A stretch of 64,000 nucleotides of DNA from Isoetes taiwanensis (taxonomy: Eukaryota > Streptophyta > Lycopodiopsida > Isoetales > Isoetaceae): the NCBI GenBank assembly GCA_021234155.1, contig JAJEKV010000024.1, forward strand, positions 15,957,030 through 16,021,029, written 5' to 3'. Below the pieces are notes generated by a model. It saw nothing but the letters and a program-made list of their open reading frames with translations, did not search any database and was not told where the DNA came from. Made by a program: the position numbers and the translations under genes. Positions 49,090 through 61,499 of the stretch are shown here, one piece after another; the stretch's first letter is position 1, and each line of letters starts with the position of its first letter.

Positions 49090-51640
49090 TTTTGTTTCCG
49101 TTGCAAAATTTTCTGGCACTACGTCCATGGTGATCCCAAATGCCATAAGTTTTTCTCTTGCTCTTCCTTTTGCGTTTGCTCCCTTCTCCTACACTGCCTA
49201 TTCATATGTTCCTGGTGGTAATGGCATCCCTTAGAAGCCCTAATCCATTTCTTCTGCCGGCTGCAGCTATGGTGTCTTTGTCTTCTATGTTTCTTTTGGC
49301 TATCACAAGCATCAAGCGGCTGCTTATGGGTGCATGATTTGCTAGGATTGGACCGTAAGTGTTAAGGTAAGAATTGATTAACATATTGAGATCTCTTATG
49401 TCTTGCATTGATTGATTATCTCAAAGCTTATCATTTAAATTGGTTTATTTATGGCAGATATTCAGAGGTTTGCATGAGATATTTGGAAGTTTGTATTCAT
49501 ATGTGAGCAAAGCGACTCCATTGTTTCTCAAATCGTCGAAAGAGCCGCATAGATAAACGCAAACAGAATGCTTGATGACATCAAAGGATGGATGCAAGGT
49601 ACCGTTGCATTTAAGTTTGCATCATGGAGCTTGACATCATCGATTTTTAGGTCTTCCCCTTACCTAAAATGCATGTTCATGTGTACAGAATTGTTCAATA
49701 TCCTCTGTTTCGATGGAATGCGTTTTAAAGCGTGAATTTTAGTTGTAGTAAGATCTAATTTAAAGTAAAATATTTAGCATTATAGTCTTGCAGAATTTCA
49801 GTGAGAGCTTTTGCACACTTTTATAGCTATGGAGAGTCAAGTGGCTTTAAAATTATCTACAACATATGAACGTTAGAAGATAGGATATTAGGAGGAACAT
49901 GTGCTGAAACAGCAGATTCTAAAATTCTGGATTCCGCTGAAGTTCGTCCCCATATACACAATTATAGGTGCAATGATGCAAGGGACGTTTTGATATGCTT
50001 AACTTGACATGAAGTCACAGTTCAACCCTTCTACAAAGCTATAGAAATCAGCTTAAGGATCACAGGTAAAAAGAAAACCATCTACATCAAGTACATCAAA
50101 AATTGACACAATATAGCCCTTGATCTGACACAGAAGTATTATGTATGTCTTGAGTTGCTGCGAGGTACTAACTTGACAAGAAATGACAACTGTGATTTAG
50201 CATCAAAATAAGAACAGGTGGGCTACACCTATAGATCTAGCTTTTGTGTGTTGGCAAATTGGGATCAACTGCCACCCTAGCTATTAAGCAGTAATGAAGT
50301 TCATTTTCATATGCATCTCATATCTTCGCAGTAAATAGATAATAAAAAGAATGATCGGCCAGTTTGAACAATTGGCCGATGTTAAATGGAATGATGATGG
50401 AGCTTGGCATCATTGATTTTTAGCTTTTCTGCTTGATTTTTGCCACAAAAAAGGTATGAGACAAGCTGTTGTAAGTACTTGATAGGCATATATACAAGAT
50501 GCAATAATGCTAAAACATGCACACAAAATTTGGAAGCATGGACGATAAGTATGTTTCCTATGTCATTTGCTACCATTTTATATTGTAACTTTTATAATTA
50601 TTTTGTGATTCATTTTTCATATTGTAGCATTTGCAAGGATGGTAACGGCATTATGTTTTCCACCATTTACCAATGAACCTGTTGAACAAAGGCATGCAGC
50701 TTTCGCATGTGTCTTGCTAGAGATTCATGAATCTAATTGTGGGTCGGTTGTTTTGCATAACATGAGCCTTCTTTGCAATTATGGTTGTTTCTGCTTTCTC
50801 TTTGCTTCCTGCTTGGATCTTCAAGAAGGCAAAGTTCTTATTTTGGTGTTAGCAGATCATCATGGAGTCTCACCTAGATGCTAAACTTTGGAAGAAAAAA
50901 ATTGAAAAGAAGGTTTGTAGTTCCTTTTCTCATTCTTGGACTATCATAGTTCTTAGTTCCTCATAATGTTTTACCTAGCAGAAGCAAGTTCTATAAAAGC
51001 CCTTAGTTCGAACTACTCTCAAGATGATTTGGACTATTTTTTGACTGCTCATTCCTATGCGACAATATTAGACAATGTGATAATGTTTGTTATGACAATC
51101 TTAAAACAAAAAGAAAAAAAAAGACACCAGAGGATATATTAGATCCTTACAATAGCAATAGACCATGTGAGATTGTTTAGGATAGCATAGATGATTCAAC
51201 CTTCAAACTTGAAAAGGTTGAACGACTCTGCCATAAGAGCAGAAAAAGCCACAATCTAATCTGGAAAGTTATCAAATGATCGCTACAATGCATCAATAGC
51301 TTCTTTCAACTTCTTTAATGCAAGGGGAAATGTGAGATGTAAAAAACACAATAGCATTCTATAGTTCTAATATGCAATTCATATGCTAAAATATAAACGT
51401 GTACAATTGAAAACGTGCATATAGTTCTCAAAAATCTAAAGCACAATGTACATAAAATTCCAGTTACAAGTTTCCAAGGCTAACTACATCAAGTTATCCG
51501 GCCATTTAGGTTTTTTTGCTAGACACCATTGCTATAAGTACATAAAATACACCTACTTATGCTCTTTCTGCTTTAGCATGCATTTGGTCATATTATGTGT
51601 GAGAAAAGACCTCATCTCAATAAAGACCACCCCCCGTAAC
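49090..51640. other. Intergenic, no gene recognised
   Basis: AT-rich with no domain. A minus frame at 49408-49202 and a plus frame at 50639-50881 are short and unremarkable. They could be exons of an unknown gene, but I could not link them by splicing. Confidence 0.35.
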
Positions 51641-52538
51641 CCCCCGCGTGAATATGTAGCATAATAACAGGGGGTTTTCTTTGTGTTTTTGTACGTTTTT
51701 CACTAACGTTTCCCTATGATTTCATGATGTATTCAAATGGATGTACTAATGCGTACATCTAGAGTGAACAATTTCTGAGCCATTGATTTTAAAAAAACCC
51801 TTTTTTTGTGCGTGTGGTGCATAATGGGCACATGAAGGGCCATTGATTTTAGCCTTTTTTTTCAATGGTCAACAACCAATGGCTCACAACAAAAGCCCTC
51901 TTCTTGTGTGTGTGGTGCATAATGGGCACATGAAGGGCTTGAAGGGCGCATGTAGTGCAGTTTCCCCGCCGGCAACACATTTCTTATCATAACTTTTGAT
52001 CCAGAGCTCTGTTTGAGATGATTTTTATTGCTTTGGAAAGCTCTCTCTGAGATCTTTTTGATAGTGTATGATATGGATATGTTTGTTTAAGTTATCTATG
52101 CTAAAACAGCAATTTTTCTTTCACATCCTACCAGTTGATTAATACAGGATTGCGCTATTGGATATTGTTTTATGGCTCATTCCGAATGAGGCTTGCAAAA
52201 AATTACCATGCATTTTTAGATTTTGAGGCAGTTATTAAGCAAATTCCAAGGCTTCTAGATCCTTGTGCTAACAAGCAGAAAAGTTTCCCACTTTGGTTTC
52301 TCACCACAAGAATCCATGGAGGCCAAAGGCTGCTGTTAAATTCCAGTTGAAAAATGTTTGTGTATGGATGTTGCAAAATGACTTTCAGAATAATGGGATC
52401 AATATGCTCTATCTTTATGGTAACTTTTACTTATGTTCTATTTGTTTTATTGTGATCAAATTCAAAAGCTACAGGTGATGAAAGCCTCAAATGAATTCTA
52501 GTTTTTTTCTGGTTTGAATTCTAAAATTTTTGTCACAC

Positions 52539-52603
52539 CGGGGGAGGGGGAGGGGGGGGGATGACGTCCCTAAGGCCCCGAAGGGGCCATTTTTTTTTTT
52601 TTT
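52539..52603 (+). other. G-run, GC hairpin and T-run cluster
   Basis: A G-rich tract (52540-52560, G5-A-G5-A-G9) is followed by a perfect hairpin GGCCCC-GAA-GGGGCC (52574-52588) and 14 T (52590-52603). It looks like a G-quadruplex-capable run followed by a terminator-like hairpin. It could be a retroelement end; the cause is unknown. Confidence 0.6.
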
Positions 52604-53159
52604 GCAACACAAACCATTAACATCCAACATATAAAAATTAAATCCCCCAACACATAACAACCATTGACATTAACAACCAACACATAACTACCATTGACAT
52701 TAATATGTGAAGCAACAAGAATTGAGATTTGGAATCATCGTATTCTAGTTTGAAGATGTAATCTTGAATCGACTTTGGATTTAAATGTGCACAGAGGATC
52801 TGGAATACATTAAACAAATCTGGAATAGAGGACAAAATATTAGAGGCTTGAGCTAGAGCAGTGGAAATGTAAGGAAAGATAATTTAATCGAACTACAACA
52901 GGCTGAATGAGCTTATTAAATATGAGCCATGCATTAATAGGAGCCATGCATTATCTGGGTCCCCAAATTATCTACAAATAGAAAAATGCAGTTCACATTA
53001 ACATTTTAGTCTCTGAGCCACTTTCCAAGGCAAAATCCTGACACGGTTTGATGCTTTTGTGCATCACCTTTAAGAAGAACATCAGAGTTTCCCTTTCTTT
53101 GCTATGTTGAACATAAGCCGCGATAACTGTTATCCAAGAGAATATATTTTGTGCTTCCA

Positions 53160-53545
53160 CGTAATGTCAATCAGTCAGAAATGTGCCGCAAAAGTGTAGA
53201 TGACTCTTGCTGCCACAATTCAGAATTGCTTCTAGACGTTTCTTATACAAACATGGGACCTTTATAGACAAAAAAACCACCATGAATATGGTTCTTCTGC
53301 ACATTTGTTAATCACAAGCTCGAATGTCAACCTGCAAACATGGAGTTAAATATTAGAGAGCTTAATCACACCAAGCACATCAAGCAGGTTGGCAACAATG
53401 ATAGAGCCAAGCAGGATCAAGAACCAACAATGTTATTCCTTTTGTGCAATGGGACAAAATGAACCACGTAATATCAATCAGTCAGAAATGTGCTCTAAAA
53501 GTGTAGACGACTCTTGCTGCCACAACTCAGAATTGCTTCTATCCT
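53160..53545 (+). repeat. Direct duplication of about 78 bp
   Basis: CGTAAT(G/A)TCAATCAGTCAG and the following about 60 bases occur at 53160-53238 and 53465-53543 with about 8 differences. It lies inside the Helitron-like region. Confidence 0.75.
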
Positions 53546-53924
53546 TTGCCTTATTACATGTGCCTCTTTGCTTCAAACAGATAACTTGGCACATTACGAA
53601 TCCAGCATTTTCTCATTCAAAGCCTGTTTTAGCCAGATTAGAGCTTTTTGCAGATTGATGCAGACATATGGCAACTATAAAACTTCCAGCTATAAATCGA
53701 GTTCACAAAGGAAAAGAAGAGGATATTTGCTTTAATTCACACCTGATGCAATTCCGTAGCTTTTCCAGAAATGCTCTACACGATTTTGTCTTGCATAGCG
53801 GGCAACCTGACATCAGATTATGGGATGCCTTCTTCAACTTTCAATACAAAGGCACAAATAAGAAATGACATTTCCGGCCACTCTATTGGAGGCTCCTCTG
53901 TCTATGAACCACGAACGCCTTCAC

Positions 53925-54366
53925 TTTGTTTAAAACCATCCAACTCTACCAATAGTTGATTGAGAGTCATTTTCATGTACTGCTGGTCTTTGGGATTACG
54001 ACTCCCACCAATTGCAACAATATCCATGAAAATAATACAAGGAGATCGCTTTTTTATAGCTGCAAAGAGATCATGAACACGCCTTCAAATTCACTCCCAC
54101 TGCAGTAAAAAAATGGCACTCCTGCTTCACCAGCAATAGCCCGTGCTAGCTAGCATTGTTTTCCCTGTCCCTGGAGGACCAACAAGCAAGACACCCTTGG
54201 GAAGCTTTCCTCTAAGGCGAGTGAAACGCTGAAGTTGCAAACAGTTAGACCAAACGAGGAGAAAAAAAAGAAGCAAACTAAAGAAACATCTGCACCATGC
54301 ATCCTTTACCTTGGGATCCCGCAGTGATCCAGACCCGTGAACTATTTCCTCCAGCTCAGCCTTTGC
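53925..54366 (-). pseudogene. FtsH AAA+ protease fragment (FTSH4/FTSH11-like), captured
   Basis: Three blocks read on the minus strand. [19 protein letters not shown] lies at 54366-54312. A splice-like junction leads to [26 protein letters not shown] (Walker A, about 54230-54155). Last is [23 protein letters not shown] (Walker B region), running into [19 protein letters not shown]. Plant mitochondrial or plastid FtsH proteases have the same order. Damage: a GCTA duplication after TML (about 54151) shifts frame, the EMFVGVGARRVR segment is missing, and the FIDEIDAIGG acids are reduced to MDIVAIGG. No protease zinc motif is present. It is a dead fragment with an intron, so it was captured at DNA level rather than by retroposition. 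Confidence 0.8.
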
Positions 54367-54964
54367 CTATCGTTTGTCTGATACCTCTCTCAGATCCAAG
54401 AAGCTCCTATGTTTCCACCTATTGCCAGAAGAATTAAAGCAGAAGAGAGCTCTGGTAGAGATAGAGTCGGCTGCAGAAGGGTCGCTATGGTTAGTCGAAT
54501 CATGTTGAATTTGAAAGGAAAAGCAAGCAAACAAAGGACGCTTACAACCACATGATTTCTCCTCTTCAACAAAACCAATGGCCGCTCCAAGCCTCACCAA
54601 GACTTGAAAGGACGCTGCAAGATCCTGCTCTCGAGGCTGCTCCAAGCCCTTGCCTCACCAAGACCATCAAAACCACCAAAACTCAATAACCCTAAAACAA
54701 CCTTGTTCGATGCTTGCATGCTCGATTTGAGATATTTAGTGAAATCATAGTTGTAACCATTGGAAAATGCCACTAAAAATAACTTGATAGTATATGCACT
54801 CTAGATGTACCGATTAGTATGTCTCATCAAATACCATCATCAAATCATATAAAAACTATAGGAAAAAACGTATAAAAAAAAAAAAAAAAACCTCTGTTAT
54901 TATGCTAGATATTCGTTGACAGGTTCCCAATGTTTGCCCAGCAACGCTGGGCACTATTACTAGT

Positions 54965-55554
54965 AGTTATAATATTGTGAACAGTGAAGGGAGTCTAGGA
55001 GGAGGATGCGCGCTCATGACTATGGCGCTTAGGACTGCTGGTGTTTTTTCCTTGTGGCTTGAGCATATGGGCTCCGTTTTTTTGTATGATCTTTAGCTCG
55101 TTGGAAAGTTTGTTTCGAAATCTCTCCACGATATCAATTTTGTTAGGGTTTGCTAACAGATCTAAGACTGGATTTGGGCAAGCTTGATTTCGGCCACTTT
55201 CGGCAAAGATGGGGAAGACTGCCTTATCCAAGGTGGTGGCAGAACATTGTGCTTCATAACAAATCTCTATCTGTCTGTCTGTCCGTCTGTGTTTTTTTCT
55301 TTCTTTCTTTCCTTAAAACATATAAGTTGTAAATAATGTCCATGTCATTTTTCTCTTGTTTCCCATACATTTTGTATTCAAACATCAAAGTGGCGATCTT
55401 TCTGAACAAAAATAATGTACTTATTTACTTTTCGATGCTTGCAACTATCAAAATATTATAGCATTTTTTTTTAGGTTTTGTCCCGCTTCCTTCTCGTGAA
55501 CAGGATATGTGTTATATTCACATGCCCTCTAGCTTTGGTGGAATCTAGGCCAAA
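54965..55554. other. Spacer between Helitron-like end and transposon copy 2
   Basis: Contains short (TCTG)n and (TTTC)n runs at about 55269-55310. No gene recognised. Confidence 0.4.
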
Positions 55555-55992
55555 TTGAAAACATGCTTCAAAATGCACATTCGAAGGTATTTAGAGCGAA
55601 TGAGCATACAAAAGAGCAAATTACTTGTGAAGGTAGGGGCTCATACAGGAGGAGTAGACAAAGAGGCAGACGCAATGAGGAAGCAAGAACAAGTATATTA
55701 CATTCTACAGCTGAAAAGGGAAGTAATCAGATGCAAGGCCCTGGAAATAATGCTGAAAATGATGGAGCTATGGCTGAACAATGATCTCAGGTGCCATTTC
55801 AAGAGAAACTACCACCTCTTCCAACAAAAAAGGGAAGCACATGTGTTATTATTGCTGGACAGGATTCAGCACAATGCAGAAGAACACGACAATCTCTTGG
55901 CGACCTTCGGCAACAAACTGGGCTACTCAGTCACACTGGAAGACATGACATGCGAAAATGAAAGAGGAACATTGCCGCAAGGATCAATATAA
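55555..55992 (+). CDS. Small unidentified ORF of the composite transposon, copy 2
   Basis: An open frame of 145 codons (ATG at 55555, TAA at 55990). The last about 123 codons are shared with copy 1, here without the premature stop. The sequence is Leu/Lys/Glu-rich and probably helical, ending in CENERGTLPQGSI. Its first 22 codons lie left of the shared segment (starts 55623), so the start may be fortuitous and the true 5' part of the gene missing. It converges on the methyltransferase-like gene. No function can be assigned. Confidence 0.4.
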   Translation: MKTCFKMHIRRYLERMSIQKSKLLVKVGAHTGGVDKEADAMRKQEQVYYILQLKREVIRCKALEIMLKMMELWLNNDLRCHFKRNYHLFQQKREAHVLLLLDRIQHNAEEHDNLLATFGNKLGYSVTLEDMTCENERGTLPQGSI

Positions 55993-56149
55993 ATAAATCG
56001 TATGCTTGTAGACCAATGTTCTTGTGAAACCAAGCTTGTAATTTTTTTGTTGATACTATATTTTAACAGTTCATAAACTACAAAGTTCAAAAGTATTTGC
56101 AATCATAACTTGCATGCGTAACAAATATCGACTTATGATGGCAATTATC

Positions 56150-59100
56150 AATCCATGTCATTCCTCATCTGCCTCATCATCTACATAAATACACCGTCTT
56201 ATCCTCTTTTTTGCTGGTAACAAAATTGGTGACTCAACCAGCTCAATGGCTGCATAAGGTGGCAGCATACTGTTGGCAATGGCAGATCAGTTAGTTAAAT
56301 ATCTGCAAAAAGAATGAAAGGACATAAAATAGTTAAAAATCAAATACCAACTAGTCATCTGGTTCATCCACATCCTCGGCCATAATGTCTGCCTCATCAA
56401 CATTTGCAGAAATGTCTTCAATGGCATGTTCTTTAACAATTTTATCATCAATGTTTGCGTGTTTGTAAGACAGTCGATTGTCTTTAACATCTTCATACAT
56501 GTCTCGGTCTTGCTCTAGGCCATAATAATGTCTACCATGAATTGCACATGCCTCCATAAGTGAACCAACACCCGGCATTAGATCCAACACCAATGAATTT
56601 GTCGGGGAAAAGCTAGATACAATGAACTCCATGAAACAGACTGATTTCTCAAGATTGGACCTGTCATTTTTTTTCTTGGATACAAATAACTTTTCTTCAT
56701 CTGGCAAGTAATGCACAATTGTCGATGCATGCTGATTAAGGTCTGCACTGCTGAAGACATTTAGAGATCCTTGGTGTTTTCAGCCCTGCACTAGAATACA
56801 CTAATAAGCAAAGGTGATTATTGTTAATTGTACCAAGCTCATCTATAGTAACGCCGAAGGGTGTGGAACCCAGATATATGGTACTCCTCCTCTTTGCAAA
56901 TTTCTTTTCTTTGCATTGAAATCGATATTAGATAGTTGACCATCTGTGCATATGACTATGAAAAAGCGATTGTCATCCATACATAAATTTGCAATGGCAG
57001 TGATGTTCTCAATGAAGGTGGAGTCGCATGAATTCCATTGTGGATTTGTAGAATGACCACATGTTAGGTATTGATTTGTAGGAAGATCACAGAAAACGAT
57101 GTGGCAACCCCAATCCCTGTTCTTCCCATTCCTTTTATAACCATGATCAGCTAGCTTATTCTGTTTTCCAAATTCTCGAAGTACTTTGAAAATGGATATC
57201 TCTGATTCTGAAGTGAAACTTGCAGTCAAAGCAAATGCACTTGTCCATACATAACCTATAGAGCAACTACCATATTTCTTTAGATCATTCTTAGCGCGAT
57301 CACGATGTCCTGATATTTGAGAATCCTTACTAAACCTATTGAGGATGACATCTTCGCTATCATGCATATGTGCCAAGTTTTCATCATTCTCTTCATCTGA
57401 TATGACAATATCACGTCTACTTTTTTTGTTTTTGTTTTAACTTCTCCTTGCGTTTTCTTTTGGTTTTTTTCATCTCTGGACTTGACACATCCTGCGAATT
57501 TGATGGATTAATTGAGTCTATATCTGTTTGCGGACATGCTGCCCATGTATCATTCTCTTCCTTTGGATACTCACTGTCTGGAAAATCTAACCACCAAGGA
57601 CACTCTTCAATTTCAAATTCTACTAACCTTGAATTGAATCTCTTATTCAGATTGTCCGAGTACATCCATCCTTATCATCTGTTTGCTTCCATGGTAGGAC
57701 AGAACTTGGTACTTTGTCCACGTACTTCTTATGAATAGCATGCTTGATGTACCTGGAAATGGCATGAAAGAATAATTTTTAGTGACGCATTAAGTATTGA
57801 ATTTAGATCAATAAGATTCAATGTTCGAGTACCTGAAGACTGTTCTTTTGGCACAATTGAGAAGATCATGTGCTTTATCGTAAGAAACGGTGTGGGACAT
57901 GTGTTTCTCATTGTTGACGAATATCTTCTTCCTGTACTCCATTTTCATGTAATGGAACCAAGTATGTACTGTTTCTGTAGTGTTCTCTAAATGAACAAAT
58001 TCAGGCTCATCCTCTTGTATGGCATTTAGAAGCTCCTTGCTTTTTTTTAGTACATGCTCCAACCAAGTTTCCTTTTTGATCCATTCATGAAAATCCCTAT
58101 CATTACCTGGCATTCTGTAGCTATTCATGAGGTTTGACTCAGTAGTGATAAGCAATATCCAATTGTTTCTAACATCATTGTCTACTGTTGCCTTGGCCAT
58201 ATCATATAACTTTTCTAGTGTCAATTTAAATCTTTTGTGCTCACATCTTTGGAGGTCACTGCCTTAAGCCATGTTGGTCCCAAGCTGGGGCAAACAATTG
58301 CTAAGTATTTATGTAGCTTATCTTCTTCTAACTTCTTTCTCGAATTTTTCTCGTGCTTTTAACGCTGGCATTTTTTGTGTGTGGACCTTCATCAACAATT
58401 CAATGTCATTATCAATATTGGCCTGCACATACTTGTTGTTAGTTCACACAACAAGTAAAATATTATTTGCTTGCCACATTTAACGTACCTTGTATAAGAT
58501 CTGAGCTAGCACTTTCACTCTCCAAGCACTTTCACTTCTTTAGCTCTAGCTTTTGCTATCTCTTCTTCTGTCACTTCTTTGGTAAACATTCTTAACTCTC
58601 TGGTTGCCACTTTGTGCACTGCATACAAAATGTCCTTGAGTGTCTCTCTTACAAATCCTTTCTCGTTCAGTCTACACGGAAAAAGCATTGAATTAGTACA
58701 AATACTGGCAAACAATTTATGACAAGCTCAAATTCTGATCTCACTCATTAATTCTTCTCATTGCAGCTATGAGTTCAGCTTCTCTTTTTCTATCAACCTC
58801 CACAAAGGTTGCTTGAACTCTGATGTGCATGTTCGGGGCATATGTGTATCTTTCAGAGATTTCCTCCATCTATGCATTGGTACAATGGTTCCCGTCCTAG
58901 CACAAAAACATCTTACCTGATAGATCATACCAATGTGGATAAGTGGACAGTTCTTGCTCAAAGTTTTCGTTCTCCACTTGCCAATTATCATCCCAAGAAC
59001 TGATCAATTCCTCAGTAACTGGAGTTTCTTTACCCTTGGGTCCCTTTATGGACAATATGAATTGTCCTTTTTGCATAATATAACCATCTCTTCTTAAAGT

Positions 59101-59760
59101 ATCACGCAACTGTTGGCAGTTTGGTGTAATCATTCTCACAGCCTCGTGTATTTGTATTCTGCATAATGGAATGAGGGGTGGAGGAGATTCCCTGTTTATC
59201 TCTAACTCCTTTAATGTCTGTGATACTTGATTCACAATGAATGAAGCTGGCAGCTCGTCATTATCTCCCTTACATTGTTGTGTGGCCCCAACACTATCTC
59301 CTCCTTGTTGTTGCATGACATCTATGGTTTCTCCTTTCCCTTCATCCGAGTTTACTACATTATCATCCTCCTGATTTCCACAATTATGGGGAGTAGCCAC
59401 ATCATGATGAGGTTCATTAGCATCTAATATAATGCATCATAGTTAGTACTATGCCATGTCTGTGCCAACATCAATAGCCTCTGAGATCATCTTTCGGTCA
59501 GTAATGATAGATTTTGACTGGGCAATAATCAGAGATTGAGAACTGTCTCCTGAGTTTGTTGTTGTTGTCTTATGTTTTCGAGGCTTTCTTGGTGGAGTTC
59601 TCATGCGCTCAAAGACTGGACCTTTATAATCAAGATTCTTGCGGGTGAAGTACATCTTGAAAATTCCTAGTCTAGAAGCACTAACAGATTCAACAACCAC
59701 AGTGCTAGCTACATTGGATTCCACATCTGTCGAACTTTGAACATACATAAATTGCTAGGA
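56150..59760 (-). pseudogene. Multi-exon gene with beta-class DNA methyltransferase-like C-terminus
   Basis: Exon-like blocks on the minus strand, 5' to 3': 59748-59449 (basic: MRTPPRKPRKHK), 59400-58897 (acidic start, then NWQVENENFEQELSTYPHWY), about 58870-58748 (MEEISERYTYAPNMHIRV), about 58676-58520 (NEKGFVRETLKDILYAVHKV), about 58421-57810 (helical), and about 57755-56843. The last block holds a Lys/Arg tail, DIVISDEENDEN and WGCHIVFCDLPTNQYL at about 57110-57076. Then 56716-56351 holds VLDLMPGVGSL and YYGLEQD. IV-before-I order is beta-class; DLPT replaces the catalytic DPPY. Breaks: near 58350, about 58225, 57670, an A7 run at about 57425, and 56750. It may modify or recognise DNA for the transposon, or be inert; the function is inferred from the fold only. 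Confidence 0.6.
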
Positions 59761-59858
59761 AGTACATTGAAAGTTCTAGACAAATCTGCTGTACTAACCT
59801 CACATACTCCATTTTGGAAAGGAAGCAACAATATTTGTTGTAGACCAGAGGCTTTCAC

Positions 59859-61372
59859 TGTGATGTTCCACGTATTTATATGGTATACGTATAAATATAC
59901 TGGCACATCACGTAGTAGGGATACGCCACCATGGGGTATGTTAACCTAGGGGGTTGACCTAAAAGGGATTAATTTAGCTAAATTAATCAAACCTATTTTT
60001 GTCTTCCTTCCTTCCTTCCTTCCTTAATTAACCTAATTAAATTAATGACATGCCACCTGGCCCAAATCAATTGGGCAAGGCAGGGTTTCCAATTGGGGCA
60101 CCCAAATTAGGGCTTTTGGGCCCCAATTTGAATTAGGAGCAGTTGGAGATGGAGGAGGAGAAGCAGCAGCCAGGCACCCTTCAGCTAGTCGAGATGGAGC
60201 AGCCGAAGACCAATTTGACGATTAGTCAGTAGGTTACCTTGTTGATTTATAGCATAGCGCCTCTCTGTGGTGTGTTCTCTCTCTGTTTTCTCTGTGGTTT
60301 ACCTGTTAGGCTCTCTATAGTCTCTGTATATTAGAAATAGGTAGAAATGTTAGCCTCTCTGTGGTGTGTTCTCTCTTTGTTTTCTCTGTGGTTTACCTGT
60401 TATCTCTAGTCTCTGTATGTGCTTTGGTTGATGGTTTAGTAGTTCTTTGCTTAGTTAGCACTCCGGAGATGGGGGATTACGGGGGGTAGAGACCTCTGAG
60501 CCCATGTATTGTAGTATGCTCCTAGATAGAGCCCTGTATTATTCCCATTAGATGCGGTCTGTGTACAAGATCCCACCGAGCTGTGGAATCTATGGCATCA
60601 TTGAAGCACCAGATAAGGGGCCGTAGTGATGAAGTGTGGAGTGGGGTCTCGCCTGAGCATAAAAGGCTACGGGGACTCTTGTAGTGAGCTAAGCCTAATA
60701 GTCGGTCATGTAGAGGGCTGGGTATGGGTCTGACACTCCCTGGGTACAGAGGTGTGACCCGTATGGGGCATCTTGTACTTTGATGATAAAGTTAGGGGAG
60801 TAAGTCGGGTACGGAAGAAGATGCTGATGGATCTCCTCCTCTAGCTCACCCATGGATTCACTGCGACTCTGGAAGGGGACACTTCTCTGACCTGCCTCAT
60901 CGGACCGGGGAGATGTAACTCGGAGTAGTTCCGAAGGGTGATTCCTTGGGAATGCGTCTCCGGAAGGCTATAGTGGCGCCATAGCTTGATTCAGCTCGTC
61001 TGCAAAGTGTGCACAAGAGGGGCGGATGGAATGGACAACCCTAGCCACTGTTCTATGCCAGCCAACGCCAGGTTATACCTCTGTTTGCTGATCTCTTGAG
61101 ACCGAGCCGTCAGTCCATCCTCACAGGAGTCTGAGCCGGGATAGAACCTGGGGTTTGGGGTGTTTTCCTTAGGACTAGATGCATCTTCTTTGTCGTTAGT
61201 ACTTGGATGGATGTGCCACCCTTCGTGGTGGTTATTTATGTATGATTTATGATGTATGCTAACATGTATTCACGCTTCCGCGACTTAGGAGTCCCATGAG
61301 CTGATTGCCATGGAGGGGGAATTCCCTGTATGTATACGTCCGGAGCGCCGTATATATTTAGGGAGCGTCACA
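59859..61372 (+). repeat. Solo LTR (1.5 kb) between the two transposon genes
   Basis: Begins TGTGATGTTCCACG and ends GGGAGCGTCACA; TGTGA/TCACA form the inverted ends. A 5-bp duplication TTCAC flanks it (59854-59858 and 61373-61377). Without the insert the site would read CTTTCACTGTGAGG. No internal region remains, so it formed by LTR-LTR recombination. It contains (CTTC)n at 60004 and a roughly 93-bp-spaced duplication with CTCTCTGTGGTGTGTTCTCT (60260 and 60355). Confidence 0.92.
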
Positions 61373-61499
61373 TTCACTGTGAGGTAAGATGCCATATGGC
61401 ATGGTAAAATTTGTATTCCCCCTTAAACGCATTTTAATAGAATAGACTCAACGGTTAATTAGAAATTATGATTGCGTAATTCACGGGTACTTGCAATGT

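Larger units (their letters stand above)
51643..54963 (+). mobile_element. Helitron-like element with captured gene fragment (left end uncertain)
   Basis: The right end has Helitron 3' features: a hairpin GCCCAGC-AAC-GCTGGGC (54936-54952), a 7-nt spacer, then CTAG (54960-54963) followed by T. The interior contains a decayed FtsH fragment, which fits gene capture. About 130 bp before the hairpin (54785-54915) recurs in inverted orientation, about 70 % identical by eye, at 51643-51775, so the left part may belong to a second, opposite-facing relative. No 5' TC terminus was identified and no Rep/helicase is present, so it would be non-autonomous. Confidence 0.55.

Noticed and set aside
57808-58224. 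Separate small gene
   Set aside because: It sits in line with the other minus-strand blocks and is better explained as an internal exon of the methyltransferase-like gene.
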